From Pseudonocardia sp. CNS-139 (lineage in GTDB: Bacteria; Actinomycetota; Actinomycetes; Mycobacteriales; Pseudonocardiaceae), in the NCBI GenBank assembly GCA_001942415.1, contig MKJX01000211.1, positions 1 through 38,891 on the forward strand: a DNA stretch of 38,891 nt, in the 5' to 3' direction. The notes beneath the pieces are model-generated. The model was not told the origin of the DNA. It saw nothing but the letters and a program-made list of their open reading frames with translations, and ran no database searches. Shown here in pieces: positions 27,890 through 36,952 of the stretch (positions within the stretch are counted from its first letter, which is position 1; each line of letters opens with the position of its first letter). The position numbers and the translations under genes are program-made.

Positions 27890-28867
27890 CTACTCGTGTC
27901 CGAGCACCGGATGCGGGACGTAGCCGGACTCCAGCTCGGCGATCTCGTCCTCGCGCAGCGCCAGCCCCACCGCGGCGACCGCGTCGTCGACGTGCCCGGG
28001 CCGGGTGGCCCCCACGATCGGCGCGGTCACCGCGTCCTTGGACAGCATCCAGGCCAGCGCGACCTGCGCCTGCGGCACGCCGCGGCGTTTGGCCACGTCG
28101 GTGACGGCGTCGATCACCGCGCCGTCGGAGTCGCGGCTGTAGTAGCGCTCGACGTAGTCCCCGTCGACCCGGGTGCGCGCGGTCCCGCCGGCCTGCCGCG
28201 GACGGGCCAGCAGCCCGCGGGCCAGCGGGCTCCACGGGATCACCCCCACGCCCTGGTCGAGGCAGAACGGGTGCACCTCCCGCTCCTCCTCGCGGTAGAC
28301 CAGGTTGTAGTGGTCCTGCATCGAGACGAACCGCGTCCAGCCCGCGAGATCGGCCGTGTACTGCGCCTTCGCGAACTGCCACGCGAACATGCTGGAGGCG
28401 CCGATGTAACGGGCCTTGCCCGCCTTCACCACCTCGTGCAGCGCCTCCATCGTCTCCTCGATGGGCGTGTGCGGGTCCCACCGGTGGATCTGGTAGAGGT
28501 CGACGTGGTCGGTGCCCAGCCGGCGCAGCGAGTTGTCGATGCCGGCCAGGATGTGCTTGCGGGAGAGACCGCCGTCGTTCGGCCGGTCGCTCATCGGCAG
28601 GCACACCTTGGTGGCGAGCACGTAGTCCTCGCGGCGCGGGAAGAGCTCGCGCAGGAGGGTGCCGGTGATCTCCTCGCTCGCCCCGAGCGAGTACTGGTCG
28701 GCGGTGTCGAAGAACGTGATGCCGGCTTCCACGGCGCTGCGCACCAGCGGGCGCGAGGCGTCGAGGTCGAGCACCCACGGGCGCCACGCCGGGGAGCCGT
28801 AGCTGAGCATCCCGAGGCACACGCGGGACACGACCAGCCCGGTGCGTCCGAGTCGGCGGTACTCCAT
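27890..28867 (-). CDS. Aldo/keto reductase
   Basis: This NADPH-dependent oxidoreductase has the (beta/alpha)8 AKR fold and is intact at 325 residues. It likely reduces an aldehyde or ketone. The catalytic tetrad is present as D54 and Y59 (FFDTADQYS), K87 (ATKV) and H128 (YQIHRW). SSMFAWQFAKAQ and VIPWSPLARGLLARP are other family landmarks, and the C-terminal cofactor site reads PIVGATRPGHVDDAV. It lies one base after the stop of the flavin monooxygenase upstream, so the two are co-transcribed. It may process an aldehyde released by that enzyme, such as glyoxylate or formaldehyde-type products. It converges with the GntR gene, separated by 31 bp with no strong terminator. Confidence 0.93.
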   Translation of the reverse strand: MEYRRLGRTGLVVSRVCLGMLSYGSPAWRPWVLDLDASRPLVRSAVEAGITFFDTADQYSLGASEEITGTLLRELFPRREDYVLATKVCLPMSDRPNDGGLSRKHILAGIDNSLRRLGTDHVDLYQIHRWDPHTPIEETMEALHEVVKAGKARYIGASSMFAWQFAKAQYTADLAGWTRFVSMQDHYNLVYREEEREVHPFCLDQGVGVIPWSPLARGLLARPRQAGGTARTRVDGDYVERYYSRDSDGAVIDAVTDVAKRRGVPQAQVALAWMLSKDAVTAPIVGATRPGHVDDAVAAVGLALREDEIAELESGYVPHPVLGHE

Positions 28868-28868
28868 G

Positions 28869-30161
28869 TCAGAACTCCATCAGGTTCTCGCGGAACGTCC
28901 TGTACGGGTAGCCGGTGCGGATCAGGCCGCGCCGGCGCAGCGCGGGCGCGAGCCCGTCGCAGATCTCGGTGATGTTCTTCCGCGTCACCGGGTGGGCGAC
29001 GAGGAACCCGTCGGCCCCCGACTCCTGGATCGCCTCGTCCATCTGCGCCGCCACGGTGTCGGGCGAGCCGACCAGGCGCACGGACGGCCGCGGCGCGAAC
29101 GCCACCTCGCGCAGCGTCTTCCCCTTCCCGATCCGGGCGTACTCCTCGACGCTGCTCTGATGCCCGTTGGACCGCCCGCGCAGGTCGGGGAAGGGCTCGT
29201 CGAGGTCGAACTTCGAGAAGTCGAAGCCGCTGTGGTACGACATCGACGCCAGCTGGTCCTCGAACCGCGTCTGGGCCTCGGCCTTCACCCGCCGCTCCTT
29301 CTCCTCGGCGGCGGCGTCGGTGTCGTCGAGGATCGGGCGGCAGAGGAAGAGCAGCTTGACGTCCGCGGGCTTGCGGCCGTGCGCGACGAGCCGGGCCGAC
29401 AGGTCGTCGCGGTAGTCCTTCATGGCCTCCACGCCGGTCTGGTTGGCCAGGACGGTGTCCGCGTGCTCGGCCGCCAGCTCCTTGCCGGCGGGTGAGCCGC
29501 CGGCCTGGCACACGACGGGGTACTGCTGGGGCGAGGGCACGGTGTTGAGCGGGCCGCGGGTCCGGTAGTACTCGCCCTCGAAGTTCGCGTAGTGCACCTT
29601 CGCCGGGTCGGCGAAGATCCCGGCCCGCTCGTCGAGGGTGAGCGCGTCGGGCTCCCACGTGTCCCACAGCGCCTTCACCGCGCGCATCCACTCCCCGGCC
29701 ATCTCGTAGCGCTTGTCGTGCTCGAAGTGCTGGCCGTAGCCGTAGTTCTGGGCCGCGGCGTGCGGGCTGGCGGTGACCAGGTTGATGCCGACCCGGCCCT
29801 CGGTGAGGTGGTCGAGGGTGCGGAACAGCCGGGCCGCGAGGAACGGCGGGTAGAACGTGGTGGCCGCGGTGGAGATGATCCCGAGGTGCTTGGTCTGGGC
29901 GGCGAGCAGCGGGACCAGGGGCATCGGGTCGTGCCGCACGGTGGCGATCTTCAGCGCGTAGTCGAACGAGCTGCCGTAGACGTCGGGGAGGACGGACGAG
30001 TCCTCGATCATCATGTAGTCGAACCCCGCCCGTTCCAGCCCCTTGGCCATGTCGACGAACAGGTCCGGCCGCGCCACGTCCTTGGCGACGTTGCCCGACC
30101 ACTGCCCGTCCCAGCCGTAGACCCCGAACCCGTAGGTCAGGAACCATCCCATGTGAAACAT
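28869..30161 (-). CDS. LLM-class flavin-dependent monooxygenase, copy 2
   Basis: An FMNH2-dependent oxygenase of the NtaA/SnaA/DszA family, intact at 430 residues. It begins MFHMGWFLTYGFGVYGWDGQ and carries LTEGRVGINLVTASPHAAAQ, YYRTRGPLNTVPSPQQYP, VVCQAGGSPAGKELAAEHAD and TRKNITEICDGLAPALRRRG. It is very similar along its whole length to copy 4 at 33403 (opposite strand), so the two are recent paralogues. ATG at 30161 has AGAGGAGAAG upstream. The MFS gene upstream and aldo/keto reductase downstream form a minus-strand operon. The substrate is unknown, and no reductase partner is seen nearby. Confidence 0.92.
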   Translation of the reverse strand: MFHMGWFLTYGFGVYGWDGQWSGNVAKDVARPDLFVDMAKGLERAGFDYMMIEDSSVLPDVYGSSFDYALKIATVRHDPMPLVPLLAAQTKHLGIISTAATTFYPPFLAARLFRTLDHLTEGRVGINLVTASPHAAAQNYGYGQHFEHDKRYEMAGEWMRAVKALWDTWEPDALTLDERAGIFADPAKVHYANFEGEYYRTRGPLNTVPSPQQYPVVCQAGGSPAGKELAAEHADTVLANQTGVEAMKDYRDDLSARLVAHGRKPADVKLLFLCRPILDDTDAAAEEKERRVKAEAQTRFEDQLASMSYHSGFDFSKFDLDEPFPDLRGRSNGHQSSVEEYARIGKGKTLREVAFAPRPSVRLVGSPDTVAAQMDEAIQESGADGFLVAHPVTRKNITEICDGLAPALRRRGLIRTGYPYRTFRENLMEF

Positions 30162-30196
30162 CTGATCTTCTCCTCTCGACTGGTCACCACCGGCGG

Positions 30197-31643
30197 TCAC
30201 CACCGGCCGCGGTGGTCGGGCATCGCCACGATCAGCGGGAGCGTGGCGGCGAGCAGGGCGGCCGAGACCGCGAACGCGACCGCCTGCGCGAGGCCCGGGC
30301 GGCTGCTCAGCGACACGGCCGCGGTGGTCAGCGAGACGGCGACGATGCCGCCCGTCTGCCGGAACATCCCGCGCAGGCCCGCGACGGCCGCGATCTCCTG
30401 CTTCGCCAGGTGCATCGACGCGTTGTTGCCCGCCGGGGCGGCCATCCCGAGCCCGACGCCGGAGAGCGCGGCGGCGAACGAGAGCCACCCCGCGGCCGGG
30501 AGCCCCGGCGGGGGCGGGAGCGCGAGCAGGGCGAGGCCGGTGGCCATCAGCCCGTGCCCGGCGATCATGAGGCGGCGGCTGCGACGCGGCGCAGCAGCAT
30601 CACCGACATCAGCGACGTGCCGATCATCAGCACGGCCCGGACCGCCAGCAGGCCGCCGGCGGCGAGCGGGACCAGCCCGTAGCGGGTCTCGGCGTAGAGC
30701 GGGACGAGCGCGGCGAACCCGAGCGCCGCGGCCCCGAACACCAGGTGGACGCCGTTCAGCGCGCCGAACCCGCGGCCGCGCAGCAGCCGCAGCGGCACCA
30801 CCGCGTGCGGGGTGCGGCGGGCGTGGCGCAGCAGCCACCAGCCGGTGCCCGCGGCGACGAGCGCGGCCCCGCCCGCGACCGCGCCGCGCACCGCGGGCTC
30901 GCCGGTGCCGCTCAGCGCGGTCACGCTCGTCATCGCCGAGAGCAGCAGCGCGGCGAGCAGCACGATGCCACTGACGTCGACGGGGGCCGGGACCCGCCGG
31001 GCGCGGCCGTCGTCGACCAGCAGCCGGACCAGGAGCGCCAGCACCACCCCGAGCGGCACGCTGACCAGGAAGATCACCCGCCACGAGGTGTAGGTGACGA
31101 GCGCCCCGCCCACCACCGGGCCGATGATCGCGCCGATCGGGAAGATGCTGGTGAAGAGCCCGATGGCACGGTCGCGGTCGCGGCCGAACCGGTCGGCGAC
31201 GATGCCGGTGGCGGCCGGCAGGATCGCGCCGGCCGCCATGCCCTGCAGGCGCGCACGGCGATGAGGAAGGCCATGTCGCGGGCCAGCCCGGCGCACAGCG
31301 CCGTGGCCGTGAAGACGACGATCGCGGCCAGCAGCACGGTGCGCGGCCCGAACTGGTCGCTCAGCCGCCCGGCGACCGGCATCGCGATGATCTGACCGAC
31401 CGCGTAGACGGTGATCGTCCAGCTGCTCCAGGCCAGCGTGCCGGCCAGCTCGGCCTGGATCGCGGTGAGCGCGGTGGCGACCGACGTCTGGTCGACCGAG
31501 CCGAGCAGCAGCGCGGCCGCGACGACCGCGAAGACGAGCCGGCGGCCCGGCCGGGGCGCGTCGGAGCCGGACGGCGCGGGGCCCGCGGCACCGCCCGGGC
31601 CCGGCTGCGCCGGCCCGGTCAGGGCCGGCCGCCGGTCGCGCAC
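30197..31643 (-). CDS. MFS transporter, DHA2-like (frameshifted)
   Basis: This is a membrane transporter of about 482 residues. The N-terminal half has LLLGSVDQTSVATALTAIQ, WTITVYAVGQIIAMPVAGRL and SDQFGPRTVLLAAIVVFTAT (motif A). The middle has IGPVVGGALVTYTSWRVIFL (motif C), and the C-terminal helices end near VAMPDHRGRW. Losses of one base near 31250 and near 30570 place it in three frames. The start is uncertain: GTG at 31643 is in frame, while an ATG at 31663 with AAGGGAACGG upstream is out of frame and would need a further correction. It lies 35 bp upstream of monooxygenase copy 2. It may import the substrate or export a product. Confidence 0.82.
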
Positions 31644-32064
31644 GTCGGACCGTCGAATTCCATCGTCCGTTCCCTTCTGCCCGAGCTGGGTTCCCAGCCC
31701 ACCCGACGTGTGTTTCGGGGGTGCCGACACCGCGTTCCGGATCCTTTGCGTCACCCGTTCCGATTTCCGTACCGGGGCTGAGCTGCGCGGATCGGACGGT
31801 CGCCGGGCAACGCGCCGGACGCGTCCCGTCAGGAGACCGCCGGCGGGGTGGTGCGGTACCCGTGTGGGTGACGCGATAGCGGCTCCTGCGCAGGTCAGCG
31901 GCCTGCTGATGGTGGCACGAGTGGCGCAAACCGCTGTTCACCGGACGGACGTTGACCAGAGACGGCCGCGTGGTGTCGTAGTCCTGCGCCTGTCACCGGC
32001 GCCCGGCGCGACGCGGTGTCCGCGCCCCTCCGACCACCACGTCCGCTGAATGAGATGAGGGACG
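31644..32064. other. Divergent intergenic region between MFS and monooxygenase genes
   Basis: These 421 bp separate the minus-strand MFS operon from the plus-strand monooxygenase pair and should carry both promoters. A compact palindrome GCTGGGTTCCCAGC lies at 31685-31698, about 45 bp before the MFS start. On the plus strand TTGACC (31952-31957) could be a -35 box, but no well-spaced -10 was found. I see no gene, riboswitch or terminator here. Confidence 0.4.
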
Positions 32065-33397
32065 ATGTTCCATCTCGGATGGTTTCTGGGCAACGGTTTC
32101 GGCATTCAGCCGTGGACCGGCGACCCGTGGGCCGGTTCGAGCGGTCACGACTGGATGACGCCCGGGATCTACGTCGATCTCGCGACCGCGCTCGAACGCG
32201 CGGGCTTCGACTACATCCTCATCGAGGACACCGTCTCGATCGACGACACCTTCGGCGCCTCGATGGAGTCGACGCTGCGGCACGGGATGATGGCGCCCAA
32301 GAGCGACCCGGTGCCGCTCGTGCCGTTCATGTCGCAGGCGACCCGGCACATCGGCATCGCGGTGACGCTCTCGACGACCTTCTACCACCCCTACGCCGCG
32401 GCGCGGGCGATCACGACGCTCGACCACCTCACCGAGGGCCGCATCGGCCTGAACGTCGTGACGTCGGTGAACCACCGCGCCGCCCAGAACTTCGGGATGG
32501 ACCGGCACTACGACCACGACACCCGCTACGAGATGGCCGACGAGTGGCTCGACGTGGTCGGGCGGCTCTGGGAGTCGTGGGAGCCGGACGCGATCCGGGT
32601 GGACCAGGCGGCGAACGTCTACGCCGACCACACGAAGGTGCACCCGATCGACTTCGCGGGCCGGTACTTCCGCTCGCGCGGGCCGCTCACACCCGCTGCC
32701 CGGCCCGCAGCGCCGGCCGGGTGGTCGTGCAGGCGGGCAGCGGTCGTCAGCCGGGGCGGCGGGCTGGGCCGCCGAAGTAACGCCGACCACCATGATCGGC
32801 CAGGCCCGACAGCGTCGAGGGCATGAAGGCGTTCCGGCAGGCATCCGCAGCCGGCTCGTCGCGGCCGGCCGCAAGCCCGACGACTGCAAGGTGCTCTTCC
32901 TGGCGACGCCGGTGCTCGGCCGCACCGACGAGGAGGCCCGCGAGCGCGAGCGCGGCATCGAGGCCGCGGCCGGCGAGCCGGTGCAGCTGGAGAAGGCGCT
33001 CTGGCACATGTCCTACGTCAGCGGCGGGGAGGTCGACTTCGCCGCGTACGACCTGGACGCGCCGATGCCCGAGGTGGTCGGCAACGGCGAGCAGAGCATC
33101 ATGGCCCGCTACGTCGCGGCGGCGAAGGGCAGGACGCTGCGCGACGCCGCCCTCAGCCGCAGCCGCCGGAAGATGACGGGCGGTTACGACTTCGTCGGCG
33201 CGCCGGACACGGTCGCGGCGCAGATGGACGAGGTCATGCAGGAGGTCGGCGGCGACGGGTTCCTGCTCAGCCCGCCGATGACCCGCGTCGCGATCAACGA
33301 GATCGCCGACGGCCTGGCCCCCGCGCTGCGCCGCCGCGGCGCCATCCGGGCCGGCTACACGTTCGACACGTTCCGCGAGAACCTGACGGAGTTCTGA
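32065..33397 (+). CDS. LLM-class flavin-dependent monooxygenase, copy 3 (multiple frameshifts)
   Basis: A third member of the NtaA/SnaA/DszA-type oxygenases, beginning MFHLGWFLGNGFGIQPWTGD. It carries LTEGRIGLNVVTSVNHRAAQ, RYFRSRGPLTP and, at the C-terminus, MTRVAINEIADGLAPALRRR and DTFRENLTEF. Between about 32690 and 32850 the readable protein hops through frames at least four times: RVVVQAGSGRQPGRRAGPP, then MIGQAR, VEGMKAFRQ and IRSRLVAAGRKPDD. This is denser than elsewhere, so real decay cannot be excluded, although both flanks are well conserved and family-like. ATG at 32065 has GAGGGA upstream. It is the least similar of the three MFH-type copies. It is followed after 5 bp by copy 4. 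Confidence 0.8.
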
Positions 33398-33402
33398 GTC
33401 CG

Positions 33403-34701
33403 ATGTTTCACATGGGTTGGTTCCTCGGAAAAGGTTTCGGGGTTTACGGCTGGAACGGGCAGTGGTCCGGCAACGTGGCCAAGGACGTGGCCCGGCCGGA
33501 CCTCTTCGTGGACATGGCGAAAGGGCTGGAACGGGCCGGGTTCGACTACCTCATGCTGGAGGACTCCTCGGTTCTCCCGGACGTCTACGGCAGCTCGTTC
33601 GACTACGCGCTGAAGGTCGCGACGGTGCGGCACGACCCGATGCCGCTGGTGCCGCTGCTGGCCGCCCAGACGCGACATCTGGGGATCGTCTCGACGGCGG
33701 CCACCACGTTCTACCCGCCGTTCCTCGCGGCCCGGCTCTTTCGGACCCTCGACCACCTCACCGAGGGCCGGGTCGGCATCAACCTGGTCACCGCGAGCCC
33801 GCACGCCGCCGCGCAGAACTACGGGCTCGCCCAGCACGTCGAGCACGACGCGCGGTACGCGATGGCCGCGGAGTGGACGCGCGCCGTCAAGGCGCTGTGG
33901 GACACCTGGGACGCGGACGCGCTGGTGCTCGACGAGCGGGCCGGGATCTTCGCGGACCCCTCGAAGGTGCACTACGCGAACTTCGAGGGCGAGCACTACC
34001 GGACCCGCGGCCCGCTCAACACCGTGCCCTCCCCGCAGCAGCACCCGGTGATCTGCCAGGCAGGCGGCTCGCCCGCCGGTCGCGAGCTCGCCGCCGAGCA
34101 CGCGGACACGATCATCGCGATCGGCGCGGGCCTCGACGGCATGAAGGAGTACCGCGACGACATCTCGGCGCGCGTCCTGAAGTACGGGCGCAAACCGGCC
34201 GACGTCAAGGTGCTGTTCCTGGTCGACCCGGTGCTCGGGGACACCGACGAGGACGCGGCGGCCCGCCGGGACCGGCGCAACGCCGCCCAGGCGGCCGACC
34301 TGGAGGCGGTGCTCTCCGGAATGTCCTATCTGAGCGGTTTCGACTTCGCGAAGTTCGATCTCGACGCGCCGTTCCCGGACATCGAGGGAAAGTCGAACGG
34401 GCACCAGAGCATGGTCGACGCGATGGCCAGGGCCGGTCGCGGCCGGACCCTGCGCGAGGTGGCCTCGACCCGGCGCAACGCCGAGTCGGTGGAGCTGGTC
34501 GGCACGCCGGACACCGTGGCCGCGCAGATGGGCGAGGTCATGGAGCACGTCGGCGGTGACGGTTTCCTGATCAACGGGCTGGTCACCCGCAAGAACATCA
34601 CGGAGATCTGCGACGGGCTCGCCCCGGCCTTGCGCAGGCGCGGCCTGATCCGTTCCGGATACCCCTTCGAAACATTCCGGGAGAACCTGCTGGAGTTCTG
34701 A
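33403..34701 (+). CDS. LLM-class flavin-dependent monooxygenase, copy 4
   Basis: An intact 432-residue oxygenase of the same family as copies 2 and 3. It starts MFHMGWFLGKGFGVYGWNGQ and contains LTEGRVGINLVTASPHAAAQ, TRGPLNTVPSPQQHPVICQA, GGSPAGRELAAEHADT and VTRKNITEICDGLAPALRRR. Differences from copy 2 are concentrated in residues 230-330, where substrate loops lie in this fold, so the two may differ in substrate. The ATG follows the copy 3 stop by 5 bp and both belong to one transcript. Importer 3 follows after 167 bp on the same strand. Confidence 0.93.
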   Translation: MFHMGWFLGKGFGVYGWNGQWSGNVAKDVARPDLFVDMAKGLERAGFDYLMLEDSSVLPDVYGSSFDYALKVATVRHDPMPLVPLLAAQTRHLGIVSTAATTFYPPFLAARLFRTLDHLTEGRVGINLVTASPHAAAQNYGLAQHVEHDARYAMAAEWTRAVKALWDTWDADALVLDERAGIFADPSKVHYANFEGEHYRTRGPLNTVPSPQQHPVICQAGGSPAGRELAAEHADTIIAIGAGLDGMKEYRDDISARVLKYGRKPADVKVLFLVDPVLGDTDEDAAARRDRRNAAQAADLEAVLSGMSYLSGFDFAKFDLDAPFPDIEGKSNGHQSMVDAMARAGRGRTLREVASTRRNAESVELVGTPDTVAAQMGEVMEHVGGDGFLINGLVTRKNITEICDGLAPALRRRGLIRSGYPFETFRENLLEF

Positions 34702-34786
34702 TCGTGAAATGATCTCGGCAGCGCCGCCGGGGTTAACCGGAACATTACGGTCGGGGCCACCACAGCGAAACAGAGGGACCAGGAGA

Positions 34787-34872
34787 ATGGGTCGCGCGCG
34801 ATGAGCACCCGCGTTCTCGGAATCGTCTCCGAGAAACCGGTGGATCTGCTGCCGAGAGGAGTCCGACCGTGA
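34787..34872 (+). other. Two short coupled ORFs preceding importer 3
   Basis: An ATG at 34787, next to AGGAG, encodes only MGRAR and stops at 34804. The stop overlaps an ATG at 34801 (ATGA), which opens a 23-codon frame (MSTRVLGIVSEKPVDLLPRG and three more residues). Its stop at 34872 overlaps the GTG of the first ATPase (GTGA). The nested start/stop chain suggests translational coupling or leader peptides. It might instead be a decayed or shifted N-terminus. Confidence 0.4.
34814..34835. promoter_or_regulatory. Inverted repeat before importer 3
   Basis: TTCTCGGA (34814-34821) and TCCGAGAA (34828-34835) form perfect 8-bp arms around a 6-base loop, 34 nt before the GTG at 34869. It could be an operator or an mRNA hairpin. 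It has no U-tract, so it is not a typical terminator. A separate palindrome GGTTAACC lies at 34731-34738. Confidence 0.5.
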
Positions 34873-35969
34873 CCACGGTGACCGCCGGGAACAAGGTGTC
34901 GACGCCTGCGCCGGCCGCGTCGACAGGTTCGGGGGACGGTCCGGGTCCGGCTACCCCGTTGCTGAGCGTGACGGACCTGCGGGTCCGGTTCTCGTCCCGG
35001 CGCGGGCAGGTGGACGCCGTCGACGGCGTGAGCTTCGACCTCGCGCCCGGCGAGCGCGTCGCCCTGATCGGCGAGTCCGGCTCGGGCAAGTCCGCCACCT
35101 GCCTGGCGATCGCCGGGTTCCTCACCCAGCCGACCGTCACCGTGTCGGCCGCCCGGCTCGACTTCGCCGGCGACGCGCTGCTCGGCCGCCGGCGCCCCCG
35201 GGTGCCGGTGCCGACGCCCGGGCTGACGATGGTGTTCCAGGACGCGATGACCTCGCTCGACCCGGTCTGGACGGTCGGCAGCCAGCTCGCCGCGGTCCTC
35301 ACCGCGGGCGGGCGGCGCGACCGCGCCGAGGTCCGCGCGCTGGCCACCGAGTGGCTCGTCCGGGTGGGGCTGCACGACACGCGGCGGGTGCTGGGCAGCC
35401 GCCCGTACGAGCTCTCCGGCGGCATGCGCCAGCGGGTCATGCTCGCGCTCGCGCTGTGCGGGCGGCCGCGGCTGCTGATCGCCGACGAGCCGACGAGCGC
35501 CCTGGACGCCTCGCTCGCCCGCGACGCCATGGAGCTGCTGCTGGAGCTGACGCAGGAGCTGGGCACCGCACTGCTGATCGTGAGCCACGACATCAAGCTC
35601 TCCCAGGAGTACTGCGACCGCAGCCTCGTCATGTACGGCGGGCGGATCGTCGAGGAGATCAGCGCGGGCGGGCTGGCCGAGCGGGCCCGGCACCCGTACA
35701 CGACCGGGCTGCTGCGCAGCGTGCCGACGCTCGCCGGCGCGCGGCTGGAGGAGCTGCCGACGATCGCCGCACCGGCCGGCGCCGGCCAGGCCGACCCCGA
35801 GGGCGGCTGCAGCTTCCGGCCGCGCTGCGCCCGGGCCGGCGAGCGGTGCGCGACCCCTCCCCCGGTGACCGAGCCGGTGCCCGGCCACCGGGTGCGCTGC
35901 TGGTACGCCGACGTGCCCGAGACCGAGCTCGGGGGCCTGCCGGTCCTGTCCGCCGGGCGGCCGGCATGA
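34869..35969 (+). CDS. DppD-type ABC ATPase (importer 3)
   Basis: An intact ATPase of 366 residues. Walker A is GESGSGKSA (68-76), the Q-loop is MVFQDAMTSLDPVWTVG, the signature is LSGGMRQRVMLALAL, Walker B is LLIADEPTSALDASLA and the H-loop is IVSHDIKLSQEY. The C-terminal dipeptide-type domain has cysteines in CSFRPRCARAGERC and RCW. A 30-residue Thr/Pro/Gly-rich N-terminal extension precedes the ABC fold, so the true start could lie later. GAGAGGAG lies about 8 nt before the GTG. The stop overlaps the next ATG. No binding-protein gene precedes it, unlike importers 1 and 2. Confidence 0.92.
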   Translation: MTTVTAGNKVSTPAPAASTGSGDGPGPATPLLSVTDLRVRFSSRRGQVDAVDGVSFDLAPGERVALIGESGSGKSATCLAIAGFLTQPTVTVSAARLDFAGDALLGRRRPRVPVPTPGLTMVFQDAMTSLDPVWTVGSQLAAVLTAGGRRDRAEVRALATEWLVRVGLHDTRRVLGSRPYELSGGMRQRVMLALALCGRPRLLIADEPTSALDASLARDAMELLLELTQELGTALLIVSHDIKLSQEYCDRSLVMYGGRIVEEISAGGLAERARHPYTTGLLRSVPTLAGARLEELPTIAAPAGAGQADPEGGCSFRPRCARAGERCATPPPVTEPVPGHRVRCWYADVPETELGGLPVLSAGRPA

Positions 35970-36952
35970 GCCCGTCCCGCCCGTACGCCCACGTCGCGGC
36001 CGACGGCGTGACGCGGGTCTTCGGCAGCCGGCGGCACAACCGGCTGGTCGCGGTGGACGCCGTCTCGGTCGAGATCGACTCCACGTCCATGATCGGGATC
36101 GTCGGCGAGTCGGGATCGGGCAAGTCGACGCTCGCCCGGCTGCTCGTCGGGCTCGACCGCCCGACCAGCGGGACCGTGCTCTACGGCGGCCGGGGGCTGG
36201 ACCTCCTCTCGCGTTCGGCCTGGAAGGACTTCCGGCGGGAGGTGCAGATCGTCGCGCAGGACACCTCGTCGTCGTTCGACCCGCGCCGCAGCCTCCGCGA
36301 CGCCGTGCGGCTGCCCGCGGTGCAGCTCTGCGGGCTGGGCACGGCCGAGGCCGACGCCCGGGTCGACCGGACGCTGGAGCTGCTCGGCGTGCCGCCCGCG
36401 CTCGCGCAGCGGCGGCCGGGCGAGGTGTCCGGCGGCCAGCGGCAGCGGTTCGCGCTGGCCAGGGCGCTGGTCGTGGAGCCGCGGCTGCTGGTCTGCGACG
36501 AGGTCGTCTCCGCGCTGGACGTCTCCGTGCAGGGCACGATCCTCAACCTGCTCAAGCGGTACTGCCGGGAGAACGAGGCCGGGCTCGTGTTCGTCTCGCA
36601 CGGGCTGCCGGCCACCGCGTTCATCGCCGACCGGCTCGTCGTGATGCACCGCGGCCGGATCGTCGAGCAGGGCGCCACCACCGACCTGCTGGACGCGCCC
36701 GCGCACCCGTACACGGCGGCCCTGCTGCAGGCCCACCACGGCCGCCCGCCCGGCGGCCGCCGGGACGCGGTGCTCCCCGACCCGGCCCGGGAGTCCTGGG
36801 CGTGCCGCTACGCGCCGTCGTGCCCGCGGGCCGTGGACACCTGCCGGACCGAGCGCCCGCCGCTCGCCGACCACGCGGGCCGCACCGTGGCCTGCCACGT
36901 CCCGGTGGACGCCCCGCTGCTGGCCGGCGCGGGTGCCGGAGGCCCGCGGTGA
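35966..36952 (+). CDS. DppF-type ABC ATPase (importer 3)
   Basis: An intact 328-residue ATPase. Walker A is GESGSGKST, the Q-loop is IVAQDTSSSFDPRRSL, the signature is VSGGQRQRFALARAL, Walker B is LLVCDEVVSALDVSVQ and the H-loop is FVSHGLPATAF. The Walker B glutamate is kept, but the usual EP(T/V)SALD reads EVVSALD, and HD of the H-loop reads HG; both are mild departures. The C-terminal domain ends with CRYAPSCPRAVDTC. ATG overlaps the previous stop and the stop overlaps the permease GTG. Confidence 0.92.
   Translation: MSPSRPYAHVAADGVTRVFGSRRHNRLVAVDAVSVEIDSTSMIGIVGESGSGKSTLARLLVGLDRPTSGTVLYGGRGLDLLSRSAWKDFRREVQIVAQDTSSSFDPRRSLRDAVRLPAVQLCGLGTAEADARVDRTLELLGVPPALAQRRPGEVSGGQRQRFALARALVVEPRLLVCDEVVSALDVSVQGTILNLLKRYCRENEAGLVFVSHGLPATAFIADRLVVMHRGRIVEQGATTDLLDAPAHPYTAALLQAHHGRPPGGRRDAVLPDPARESWACRYAPSCPRAVDTCRTERPPLADHAGRTVACHVPVDAPLLAGAGAGGPR

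Noticed and set aside
31780..31900. Possible riboswitch-like text (GTCAGGAGACCGCC, GGGGTGGTGCGG) before the MFS/monooxygenase genes
   Set aside because: It echoes parts of B12 and SAM aptamers, but the other conserved blocks and their order are missing.
18025..34701. Transposon or integrative element carrying the monooxygenase locus
   Set aside because: I found no transposase, integrase, tRNA or terminal repeats. Base composition and codon use are like the flanks.
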